Below the pieces are notes generated by a model. It worked only from the letters and a program-made list of their open reading frames with translations, made no database searches and was not told the origin of the DNA. Both the position numbers and the translations under genes were made by a program. From Discostella pseudostelligera (lineage: Eukaryota > Bacillariophyta > Thalassiosirophyceae > Thalassiosirales > Thalassiosiraceae), in the NCBI GenBank assembly GCA_036940085.1, contig JALLBK010000701.1:1-16069 (forward strand): a DNA stretch of 16,069 nt. Direction: 5' to 3'. This document shows, in pieces, positions 9,290 to 16,069 of this stretch. The stretch's first letter is position 1. Each line of letters starts with the position of its first letter.

Positions 9290-10870
9290 TCGTCATCAAA
9301 TTCCAAACAGCAGCATGGAAAGGACAACAGCAGTAATGAGCCATGGTGGTCGCTCTCTGCGCTACACAAAAAAGTCGCTACGATAATCGCAACTTCCCTC
9401 TCAGAGGAATCTCTTTCGGATGTGCATCATGTTCTATCCAAAAAATTGAATGAGGCCGATAGTCACAAATCTGTTTCCATTAACGAGGCCATTGTTAGTG
9501 CACGAGCGCGCGAGGCATTCCATCAATCTTCGAAGCCGTTTGCCACCTTGAATGACACTCTTAGTGAAAATTCTCCCTCTCATCAGTCCATCCTCCAGAA
9601 GGAATCAATACTGAAGGAGGAAATTGAGCAAAGAGCCCTCGAAAAGGCACGGGAAAGGATGCAATTAGAATTACAGGCAATTCAGGAACAGCTAAAGCGT
9701 AAGGAGGAGGAACGCATCCAACAAATGAAACAGGAGCAAGAGAGGAAGGAGAGAGAATACCATCGTGAAATAGCTTTTGAGAAGTGGAAGGCGAATGCTG
9801 AGAAGGAGCGACAACAAGAGGAGAAGGAGCGACGTCAACATGAAGTGAACAATGTCAATGATGCGACAATGAACCAACATTCTCAGCACCTAGCAACCCA
9901 TACGAGTGCATCCTCTCCACACCAGCCGAACATTCCTCCTCCTCATCCTATTCTTGGACCCCAAATTGCTCATCTCCGCTACAAACGAATACACTTAACA
10001 TTGGCATCCACACTAGCCTCCCTCCCAGTTTATGAAAAGCAACGCGTATATCGTCATGATCGTGCACAGAATATGGCCAAGGATAAAAAGAAGACGCTAT
10101 GGATGGGTATTCCTGGTGTCATTTCATTAATGGAGGAGGAGGATGGCCGATTATCAATATTAGACGGTCAGCATCGTGTGGGAATGATGGCATTGTTGGA
10201 AGAAGAGCAGCGCAAACTTCGTGAGAGGGGTAGAACAGACGAGAACATTACCAGCAAAGATGGCATCAGCAAAAGTAACAACAATGCGACGGATGATCTT
10301 GCAAATTTGGATCTGAACAATGTCCTCGTCGAAGTCTTCATTCCTCGGAAACTCCACGATGACAAAACTGGCTTAAGTGATAATAATACTCCGAGGCAGG
10401 AAGAGCAACATGATGACAAGGCAGCCATCTTCACCGAAATTAACAAGGCCGAACCATTAAAGCTCCTCGACTTGCCAGGTGTTACGAACAAACGTACTCG
10501 TGACATCATCGATTACGCAGCGTCTCACTTCCATGATACATTCCCCGCAATGTTCTCTTCCTCTCCTCGATGTCGGTCACCACACTTGAATCTGGACAAT
10601 TTTCGTGATGCCCTCTTTGCATCGGAAATTATACAACGTGAGAAGATTGGTAGTGGGGGAGAATTGGTGAAGTGGATAACGAAGAGGAATGAACAATTGA
10701 GAATAAGATACAAAAGCAGCGAACAAGTCGTGGAGGAGAATAGCGGTGACACTGCAGCAAGGGAGTTGGAGGATGATGGAAAGAAAGGAACAATCAACGA
10801 AACGGCAATAAAGAAGGCTCAAAAACATGATTTCTATTTGGGATTGGAATCTACTTGGTTGTACAAATAA
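9155..10870 (+). CDS. Coiled-coil / DGQHR (ParB-like, DndB-like) domain protein, probably organelle-targeted
   Basis: This is a single exon of 571 residues from the ATG at 9155 to TAA at 10868; the frame is open further upstream but only through promoter repeats. The N-terminus (CILRTNRNRAPHDAFRYSSR) is basic and hydroxylated like a mitochondrial presequence, then comes a Ser/Pro tract (about 28-50). Residues about 146-229 form a highly charged E/K/R/Q coiled coil. A ParB-like fold follows: ILDGQHRVGMM with DGQHR at 337-341, then VEVFIPR and IFTEINKAEPLKL at about 424. The DGQHR plus F..IN pairing is typical of the DGQHR family, which includes bacterial DndB, a regulator in phosphorothioate DNA modification. 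The domain also contains Asn/Asp-rich insertions. Its activity here is unknown; nucleic-acid or nucleotide binding is plausible. It converges on the next gene with a 7-bp gap. Confidence 0.75.
9236..9297. repeat. TCG/CCG trinucleotide repeat encoding a Ser/Pro tract
   Basis: About twenty TCG or CCG triplets in frame encode poly-Ser then alternating Ser-Pro near the N-terminus of the DGQHR gene. It separates the presequence from the folded part and is likely length-variable between strains. It also keeps other frames open, creating spurious poly-Arg and poly-Asp frames. Confidence 0.85.
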
Positions 10871-10877
10871 TAAAGAG

Positions 10878-11372
10878 TCAATCGACAAATCCGGCCTTCA
10901 AACAGAAATCAATCATTTCATCCAATGTTCGATATATCCGCATACTCTGCGCCTTCTTCGATACCCGCACAATCTCCAGCCATTGCTCCTTCATCACCGA
11001 CCTAGTTTTGCGCTTTCCACCCTTCAATGTGGAGAGGAACCGTCCCACGTCTGAGTCTAGGGAGCCGTCGAACTCTAGAAATGTTTTGCCAAGTGCTGTT
11101 AATTTGTACCCGAATGGATTGTACCCCGCTGGGAAGGGATTCAGTGCTGCAGCCCCACCCCCGCGCAGAGAGGAAATAAGTATTGCATGTTTTGTTTGCG
11201 TTCCATCACTAGCAGAGTTAACAATAATATTCGTGTCAATGGGTTCTACTACCACGCTTTTATCGTTTCTCGAAGTAGATGATGCCGGAACACTTGCTGC
11301 AAATCCTCCGACAACGACATGATATTTTCCTTTTGCCAGAGTGAACAAGGAGAGGAGGAGGACAATCTGCAT
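10878..11372 (-). CDS. Small secreted or plastid-targeted protein, unknown function
   Basis: This encodes 164 residues from the ATG at 11372 to TGA at 10880-10878. The start was chosen because residues 1-15 (MQIVLLLSLFTLAKG) form a compact signal peptide, followed by VVVGGFAASVPASS, which resembles the AFAP-type junction of diatom plastid presequences; an in-frame Met at 11429 would bury this signal. A low-complexity linker leads to SLRGGGAAALNPF at 68-80. The C-terminal half (GYNPFGYKLTALGKTFLEFD, then a basic KGGKRKTRSVMKEQW and helical VSKKAQSMRIYRTLDEMIDF) looks like a small folded, basic helical domain. I do not recognise the family. Its stop lies 7 bases from the stop of the DGQHR gene on the opposite strand, so their 3' UTRs must overlap. 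Confidence 0.7.
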   Translation of the reverse strand: MQIVLLLSLFTLAKGKYHVVVGGFAASVPASSTSRNDKSVVVEPIDTNIIVNSASDGTQTKHAILISSLRGGGAAALNPFPAGYNPFGYKLTALGKTFLEFDGSLDSDVGRFLSTLKGGKRKTRSVMKEQWLEIVRVSKKAQSMRIYRTLDEMIDFCLKAGFVD

Positions 11373-11752
11373 GTCTTTGGTGTGAGGTTTCGATTCGGAT
11401 GATATTTGCTGGTTCTGTATGCAACGCACTCATCAGAGACATAAAGAGTGAGTAGATACGTACGACAGAACCTTTCTAAAGTATCGTAGTGGATAGAGGA
11501 GTTATGATCTCGTTCAACATCTCGATATCTTCTGAGAACATCATCTCTCGAGGAAGAGAGATTGTTTGCACCATTTTGTCTTTTAAAGAGACCGAGCAGG
11601 TCAATGCAACCAATAACGAAATGCAGCTCTCCGAAGCATGAACGCAAAAGCTGTACAATTTGACTTATGTTACAGACCCATAGACATGCTACCAATTTGT
11701 TGATTCTCTCAGCATTGCACGCGTGTTCAGATGAGCTCCAGAACATTGGCAT
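11249..11752 (-). other. Unassigned 167-codon open frame overlapping the previous gene's 5' end
   Basis: An open frame runs from 11752 to 11249 on the minus strand, in a different frame from the 164-residue protein whose first 124 bases it overlaps. Its translation is not low-complexity (it contains LERFCRTYLLTLYVSDE and DVLRRYRDVERDHNSS) but shows no domain I recognise. It could be an unrelated chance frame, a decayed gene fragment or a 5' exon of the downstream gene. The rest of the 11373-11858 interval shows nothing else. Confidence 0.2.
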
Positions 11753-11858
11753 AGTCAGTCATCAATTTTACTATCACCCGTGTGTGGTCTCACATCCTGC
11801 ACTCCTAGCTACTACTTCTTGAGCAACCGCCTGCCAATCCAATTCCGACCTCTGGCGA

Positions 11859-12944
11859 CTAGGTTCCTTCGACCAATACTAATGGCAACTTGTTCTTGTT
11901 CTTGTGCTCATCACCACGACACTGAAGCGACCTGTTCAAACAACCGTCATAGTTTCCCTGGAACATTGTTTGTCCACAGCATTGTTCTGCCGAGGAGAAG
12001 ACTTCATCCCATGACTGGGCAGTACCTCCACAGCACGGGCCATCAGTATCGAGGCAATCCATGACACAGTACTGACCATTGCTTGCAAACCACTGAGGAG
12101 CATAGCATTTAGAGTTCACGCAGATGTATCCGGTCACACACGTGTCGATACCTGAACGGCATATTCCACCTGCAGGAATACTAGGCAATGCGCACACACC
12201 GCCAACACAGGTGTACCCCGAGTCGCAAACATCTCCATATTGGCAGACTCCACCTGGACGAATGCGAGCTGCATCGCACCTACCATTGACACAGGTGTAC
12301 CCCGAGTCGCAAACATCTCCATATTGGCAGACTCCACCTGGACGAATGCGAGCTGCATCGCACCTACCATTGACACAGGTGTACCCCGAGTCGCAAACAT
12401 CTCCATATTGGCAGACTCCACCTGGACGAATGCGAGCTGCATCGCACCTACCATTGACACAGAGATATCCGGTCGCACAAATATCTCCATATCGGCAGAC
12501 TCCACCGGCGGGAATGTAAGGGACAGTCCTAGTCCTGTGGGACTTTGCTCTGCACCTTCTATTGGAGCAGACATATCCGCTCTCGCAAACATCGAGTGCA
12601 CGGCAGGTTCCGTTGCTGCAAACCTTGGCTGACCTACAAGCCCCACCTGCAGGAATGACATCAGTACATGCACCCTGGTAGCATGTCGTTCCGCTTGGAC
12701 AGTCTAGCGCTCGACTACAAATTATTCCAACCCTGAGGGTGGAGTCATCAGCACGGCCATCGTCGGCCACATGCAACTGTGCGAGCAAGAGTGGGTGGTC
12801 CGCCTCATTCCGGCTCAGCGCAGTATTGGGAAACTCATCTGAAGAAGGAGATACAAATGATGGGGCTACGAAGAAGCAGATCGCGATTTTTGTCAGTAGG
12901 GTATGCATACTTTGTTGTCGAGCGTGATGGTGGTCCATATCCAT
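11859..12944 (-). CDS. Secreted cysteine-rich repeat protein
   Basis: This encodes 361 residues from the first ATG at 12944; the Met at 12908 (349 residues) leads straight into the hydrophobic segment LLTKIAICFFVAPSFVS and may be the true start. After a signal peptide and short linker come seven or eight cysteine modules of the form GGxCxxGDxCxxGYxCVNGxC, about 28 residues each, similar in spacing to EB/Dickkopf-type disulfide modules. Three central modules are identical at protein and DNA level. A distinct C-terminal module (YCVMDCLDTDGPCCGG, W..VFSSAEQCCG, YDGCLNRS) carries paired cysteines as in several diatom wall-associated proteins I recall, followed by a basic tail. Extracellular or cell-wall localisation and a binding or adhesion role are inferred; no enzyme motif is present. 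No toxin family is recognised. Confidence 0.75.
   Translation of the reverse strand: MDMDHHHARQQSMHTLLTKIAICFFVAPSFVSPSSDEFPNTALSRNEADHPLLLAQLHVADDGRADDSTLRVGIICSRALDCPSGTTCYQGACTDVIPAGGACRSAKVCSNGTCRALDVCESGYVCSNRRCRAKSHRTRTVPYIPAGGVCRYGDICATGYLCVNGRCDAARIRPGGVCQYGDVCDSGYTCVNGRCDAARIRPGGVCQYGDVCDSGYTCVNGRCDAARIRPGGVCQYGDVCDSGYTCVGGVCALPSIPAGGICRSGIDTCVTGYICVNSKCYAPQWFASNGQYCVMDCLDTDGPCCGGTAQSWDEVFSSAEQCCGQTMFQGNYDGCLNRSLQCRGDEHKNKNKLPLVLVEGT
12205..12462. repeat. 84-bp tandem repeat, 3.07 perfect copies, inside the secreted-protein gene
   Basis: Each base from 12205 to 12378 matches the base 84 positions downstream, so the block 12205-12462 is three identical 84-bp units (28 codons). Flanking modules have the same pattern but diverged sequence. 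Absence of even synonymous differences implies very recent amplification or gene conversion. Because 84 is a multiple of three, all six frames stay open here, giving false antisense frames. Confidence 0.95.
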
Positions 12945-13235
12945 GTCCAATGTCCTTTTATGTGATCATTACCATTGTTGTCTTTGATTGACTTTAATCG
13001 ACGCCGCCCTCACACCTTCACACCTTGTGTTTCTTTATGTCCTAGTTTTTCTTTATGTCACAAAAAAGGGTTCTCCGCTTCGGAGCAAGAGATACTTGTC
13101 TTAGAGCCTGTCTGCAGGCAGCTTTTCGAAGATAATCGGACTTTTTTGTGTGTCTGGCCAACGCTCTCTCCCGAAGCCGTGGCACATGAGGATGACGAGG
13201 AAGAAATTATCTTGTCAGGTTGTAAGTTGGTTATA

Positions 13236-14570
13236 ATGGCCGCTGGGATAATTGGGACACGGCATCGCCGTACAAGACAGCGCAGGACTGCACTATTTCG
13301 TGTTCGTCACTCCGTTGAATCAATTTACAGAGGAATGGGGGACAAATACTTTCGACGGGCATATCGGATGAATTATGAATCATTTTGTAACCTACACGAT
13401 AAACTGGAGGATGGGATTGAGTTGTTCAGATTAAAGAGTAGAGGATACAACAAAAAAGGTGGACGCGCCGGTGGAAACTATTCCCTTCCACCAACGCCGA
13501 ATGGGCCAATTACATCCTCTGTGCGATTGGCATGTGCTATTCGTTTTTTTGCTGGGGGAAGTCCATACGATATCATGGGGAAGTATGGGATCTCTCATTC
13601 AGAAGTGATGGAAAGTGTTTGGTATGTTGTGGATGCTGTTAATAATTTTGAAGAGTTTGCAATTGAATATCCAGAATCCGCCGAAGAACAGGAAAGGATC
13701 GCACAAGAATTCAAGCATGTCAGTCAGGCGAATATTGATATCTGTGCTGGGGCGATTGATGGAATATTAATTTGGATAGCAAAACCATCATCAAAGCAAG
13801 CTGAGAGAGCAGAAGTGAACCAAGGCAAGTTCCTCTGTGGTCGCAAAGGTAAATTCGGTCTCAATTGTCAGGCGGTTTCAGATGTCCGAGGAAAAATTTG
13901 GGATATTTCGATTGGGTATGGTGGCTCATCATCTGACTGCCTTGCATTTGAAAGGAGTGAATTGTTTGAGAGGTGTGAGGCTGGCTTAATGAAAAATGGT
14001 AAGGTCTTGTTTGGCGACAATGCTTACCTAAATACTCACTACATGGCAACGCCGTACACCAATGTTTCTGGCAATGAGGAGCACGTGACAAAAGATGACT
14101 ATAATTTTTTCCATTCGCAGTTAAGAATCAGAGTTGAATGCTGTTTTGGGATGCTTGTTCAGCGTTGGGGGTTACTTCGAATGGCTTTGCATTCCTCGAT
14201 CTCTTTACCCAGGATAGTGGGCCTTGTCAATTGTTTAGCTAGGTTACATAACTTTTGTATATCGGAGACAGATCGCCTGAACATGAATGGTCGTACAATT
14301 TCTCTGCGTCAACGACTAGCAATTGATGTGCAACATATGATGGAAAGCAGCACTGGATACATAACCTTGCAGAGGACAGCAAATGGGGAACCAATACCAG
14401 TGGATTTATTGAATGCAGTGGAACCTTTCATTGACGTGCCATCGAACTTGATACGAAACCATAGAAATAGAAATCCAGAGGAAGGTCTACCACGATTTAG
14501 ATTACATAATTTGATTGCAGGTAATCATTATCGACGTCCGCGAAAGAATATTAGGAGGAGTAACATATAA
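13236..14570 (+). CDS. PIF/Harbinger (HARBI1-like, DDE_4) transposase
   Basis: This encodes 444 residues from the first in-frame ATG at 13236 to TAA at 14568. The frame is open back to 12975 but contains no earlier Met. A basic N-terminus (RHRRTRQRR) precedes the helical region FRRAYRMNYESFCNLHDKL, typical of the family. Residues about 95-135 (LACAIRFFAGGSPYDIMGKY, then GISHSEVMESVWYVVDAVN) are the helix-turn-helix. The DDE nuclease domain shows Asp175 in CAGAIDG, Asp261 in LFGDNAYL and Glu301 in RVECCFGMLVQRWG, spaced as in HARBI1-type enzymes. No stop or frameshift interrupts it, so it appears intact. The enzyme would cut and reinsert the element at short A/T-rich targets and needs the Myb-like partner for nuclear import and end recognition, as shown for Harbinger elements. 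It lies just upstream of the secreted-protein gene, in divergent orientation. Confidence 0.92.
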   Translation: MAAGIIGTRHRRTRQRRTALFRVRHSVESIYRGMGDKYFRRAYRMNYESFCNLHDKLEDGIELFRLKSRGYNKKGGRAGGNYSLPPTPNGPITSSVRLACAIRFFAGGSPYDIMGKYGISHSEVMESVWYVVDAVNNFEEFAIEYPESAEEQERIAQEFKHVSQANIDICAGAIDGILIWIAKPSSKQAERAEVNQGKFLCGRKGKFGLNCQAVSDVRGKIWDISIGYGGSSSDCLAFERSELFERCEAGLMKNGKVLFGDNAYLNTHYMATPYTNVSGNEEHVTKDDYNFFHSQLRIRVECCFGMLVQRWGLLRMALHSSISLPRIVGLVNCLARLHNFCISETDRLNMNGRTISLRQRLAIDVQHMMESSTGYITLQRTANGEPIPVDLLNAVEPFIDVPSNLIRNHRNRNPEEGLPRFRLHNLIAGNHYRRPRKNIRRSNI

Positions 14571-14610
14571 TAATTTTTACGATGATGATTAACATATAAC
14601 GTTTTCATTA

Positions 14611-16069
14611 TCAAAAAGCGTCAGGCGATCGGTTGCTCTTTTGTGGAGTGTTCATATCTACGTCGCTGAGTTGTTTGTTGTAGTTTATAATTTCTTCCTC
14701 AACTTCAGCAATTGAGATTGACAGCGCGTTCTCCATATTCGCATGTTGGGGGCCAGGTGCTATTGAGCATTTTTGGATGAGGAGTTGACGCTTCTCTGCT
14801 CGCAATCGTCCAATCTCAAGTTGGATTGTATCAAAACGTTTACGTTTTTCTTTTTGTGTTGCGTGCTCAATCTGTTTACGAGCTGACTCCTTCTTCGCCA
14901 TTGCAAAGTCATGAAGCCTAGACGCATGCTCTCGAATGCTCATCGACAGATCGTCACCATGATCATACCTCATTTTTCTTGCTGACGAAATCGACGATAA
15001 ACTCCTCGATACAGTGCTACCATCCTCTCGGTCTTCTCTACAACCCCTATCCGAGATTGAAGAAGGAATTCCCCTCGCACCACTGCGAGATCCCACTCCA
15101 TCTGCAAGCATGTTCATTGACGATGAAATTAGTTGATGCTTTGCAATCATGTGCCAGAGGTAGATGACGTATGAGTTGTGATTTTCAAAAAAGTCCTGGA
15201 TCTTTGACAGTGCAAAACGCGAGCGACCAGCCAAGACACCAAAGCCAGGTTTGCTATTTTCATTGTCGCTATTGCTGCTCTCATGATCGTGCAAGATGGC
15301 ATCCATATCATCTCGATCATTCAATGGATTGTTGTCGTCGTCATCTCCATGGTGACCGTCCTCACCCTGGCCACTTCTCTCCCATTTGGGAATTGTTCGT
15401 TTAAGTACTGTCATCATCGACTCAAAGCGATCCTTTACCTTCTCTGCATTTGGTGGAAGAAACTCAGATACCATTTCAAATGATATCGTCTCTGATGTAG
15501 TGTAGTGTGGATGCCAACCTGGCTCGGATGCAGTCGCTGGAGCAAAACTTTTGTCATTCCATTTGTCTGCCATCATCTGCCACACACTAGCCGCCTTTGC
15601 TTCCTCTGTGTTCCGATTTTCGACAGCCATCCGTCCAGATGGAATATCACCGCGGTGAACATAAGCAGCCTTAATGTTGTCGTGATCCACAAGTGCGTGG
15701 ATCAGACGAAGATATGGAAGTCTCCCACTCCAGCTTTTGTACTTGTTTTTTGATGATGCTGCTCCATCAAGTGCCAAAAGTTGTTCAGTTTCCTTATCCC
15801 TCTCTCGCGCGGCAAGTAAAGCTGTCCTCTTCCGAATATCAACTTCATGCTTGAGGAAGGTAATATCATCTGCAGCGGCAATTGGGTGCTCCTGCAACCA
15901 TTTCATTAATTTACTTTTGTCCCAATTTTTGGTGGCTGGTTCCTTGCTCTCTCGCTTGCTGCTTGTATTTGTAGTAAGCGCCAGTTCAGATTGCCATCGG
16001 CGCTTGATCTCGGCACGAAGGAGATCTGATCCTGGCTTAATCTGCTTCTTGGCAACCTTGTTCCAAGGT
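14611..16069 (-). CDS. Myb/SANT-like accessory protein of the Harbinger element, 5' end beyond window
   Basis: The frame is open from the right edge to TAA at 14611, giving at least 485 residues; the Met at 15906 is internal, since the frame continues upstream as WNKVAKKQIKPGSD and EIKRRWQSELALTT. Conserved-looking blocks are WSGRLPYLRLIHALVDHD, a SGRMAVENRNTEE segment and ASVWQMMADKWNDKSF, followed by EFLPPNAEKVKDRFESM, with tryptophans spaced as in trihelix/SANT-type DNA-binding regions. An acidic D/N/H-rich stretch follows (complement of about 15230-15370), then SRFALSKIQDFF and a long charged C-terminal coiled coil (KKESARKQIEHATQKEKRKR through EVEEEIINYNKQL). The assignment rests mainly on convergent pairing with the transposase; sequence similarity to Myb is weak by eye. 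Expected role: binding element ends and bringing the transposase into the nucleus. Confidence 0.7.
   Translation of the reverse strand, partial: PWNKVAKKQIKPGSDLLRAEIKRRWQSELALTTNTSSKRESKEPATKNWDKSKLMKWLQEHPIAAADDITFLKHEVDIRKRTALLAARERDKETEQLLALDGAASSKNKYKSWSGRLPYLRLIHALVDHDNIKAAYVHRGDIPSGRMAVENRNTEEAKAASVWQMMADKWNDKSFAPATASEPGWHPHYTTSETISFEMVSEFLPPNAEKVKDRFESMMTVLKRTIPKWERSGQGEDGHHGDDDDNNPLNDRDDMDAILHDHESSNSDNENSKPGFGVLAGRSRFALSKIQDFFENHNSYVIYLWHMIAKHQLISSSMNMLADGVGSRSGARGIPSSISDRGCREDREDGSTVSRSLSSISSARKMRYDHGDDLSMSIREHASRLHDFAMAKKESARKQIEHATQKEKRKRFDTIQLEIGRLRAEKRQLLIQKCSIAPGPQHANMENALSISIAEVEEEIINYNKQLSDVDMNTPQKSNRSPDAF

Larger units (their letters stand above)
13101..16069. mobile_element. 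PIF/Harbinger DNA transposon, right end beyond the window
   Basis: The element carries the two genes expected of an autonomous PIF/Harbinger transposon: a DDE transposase and a Myb/SANT-like accessory protein, arranged convergently with a 40-base gap. The left boundary is uncertain and should fall between 12945 and 13235. A candidate is the TTA at 13101-13103 (typical target-site triplet) followed by GAGCCTGTCTG. The right terminal repeat is outside the window, so the boundary cannot be confirmed here. Confidence 0.7.

Noticed and set aside
9145..9386. Minus-strand poly-Asp and plus-strand poly-Arg small proteins.
   Set aside because: These are alternative frames of the TCG/CCG repeat in the DGQHR gene.
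12124..12673. Open frames on the plus strand and a second minus frame through the secreted-protein repeats (130-179 codons).
   Set aside because: The 84-bp unit is a multiple of three, so a frame open once stays open across all copies; the true frame alone has a signal peptide and ordered cysteines.
12945..13235. Extending the transposase upstream to 12975.
   Set aside because: There is no in-frame ATG before 13236, and the sequence has no family resemblance and includes a CTCCG-CTT-CGGAG hairpin.

Overview
The window looks like a nuclear chromosome segment of a stramenopile alga, most probably a diatom. The evidence is short spliceosomal introns (68-113 nt), compact genes with promoters and 3' ends only tens to hundreds of bases apart, N-termini that look like signal-peptide-plus-plastid presequences, a RibD-type riboflavin gene with such a presequence, and an intact PIF/Harbinger transposon. 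The diatom call is an inference; no rRNA or other phylogenetic marker is present. No tRNA, rRNA, CRISPR or prokaryote-type operon was seen. One ambiguous base (N) at 8008 sits in what looks like an assembly seam.

Layout. 1-3053 is gene-poor, repeat-rich DNA: a GATGAT-rich imperfect minisatellite, a CAACTCC-rich tract and small inverted repeats. 3054-4705 (-) is a two-exon gene for a BioD-like P-loop plus DRTGG protein resembling the N-terminal half of bacterial phosphotransacetylase, but with no acetyltransferase domain. 4706-5206 is a divergent promoter with a (CTCTCA)8 microsatellite and an 18-bp palindrome. 5207-5533 (+) encodes a small protein with a glycine-rich C-terminal membrane helix. 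5683-8711 (-) is a seven-exon, probably plastid-targeted RibD-like gene whose deaminase domain has lost its zinc ligands (PyrR-like). A divergent promoter with five GGCGGGAA repeats (E2F-like) separates it from 9155-10870 (+), a coiled-coil plus DGQHR-domain protein probably targeted to an organelle. That gene converges, 7 bp apart, on 10878-11372 (-), a small secreted or plastid-type protein of unknown function. 11859-12944 (-) encodes a secreted cysteine-rich repeat protein with three perfect 84-bp repeats. From about 13100 to the right edge lies a PIF/Harbinger element: transposase (13236-14570, +) with an intact-looking D-D-E triad, and a convergent Myb/SANT-like accessory gene (14611 to beyond 16069, -) cut by the window edge.

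The genes do not form an evident pathway. The riboflavin-type gene and the DGQHR gene share a promoter region and may be co-expressed, possibly in a cell-cycle-linked way if the E2F-like repeats are functional. The two Harbinger genes work together in transposition. The most notable items are the degenerate-deaminase RibD protein, the eukaryotic DGQHR protein, the E2F-like repeat promoter, the freshly duplicated repeats in the secreted protein and the apparently autonomous Harbinger element. No clearly new multi-gene system was identified.
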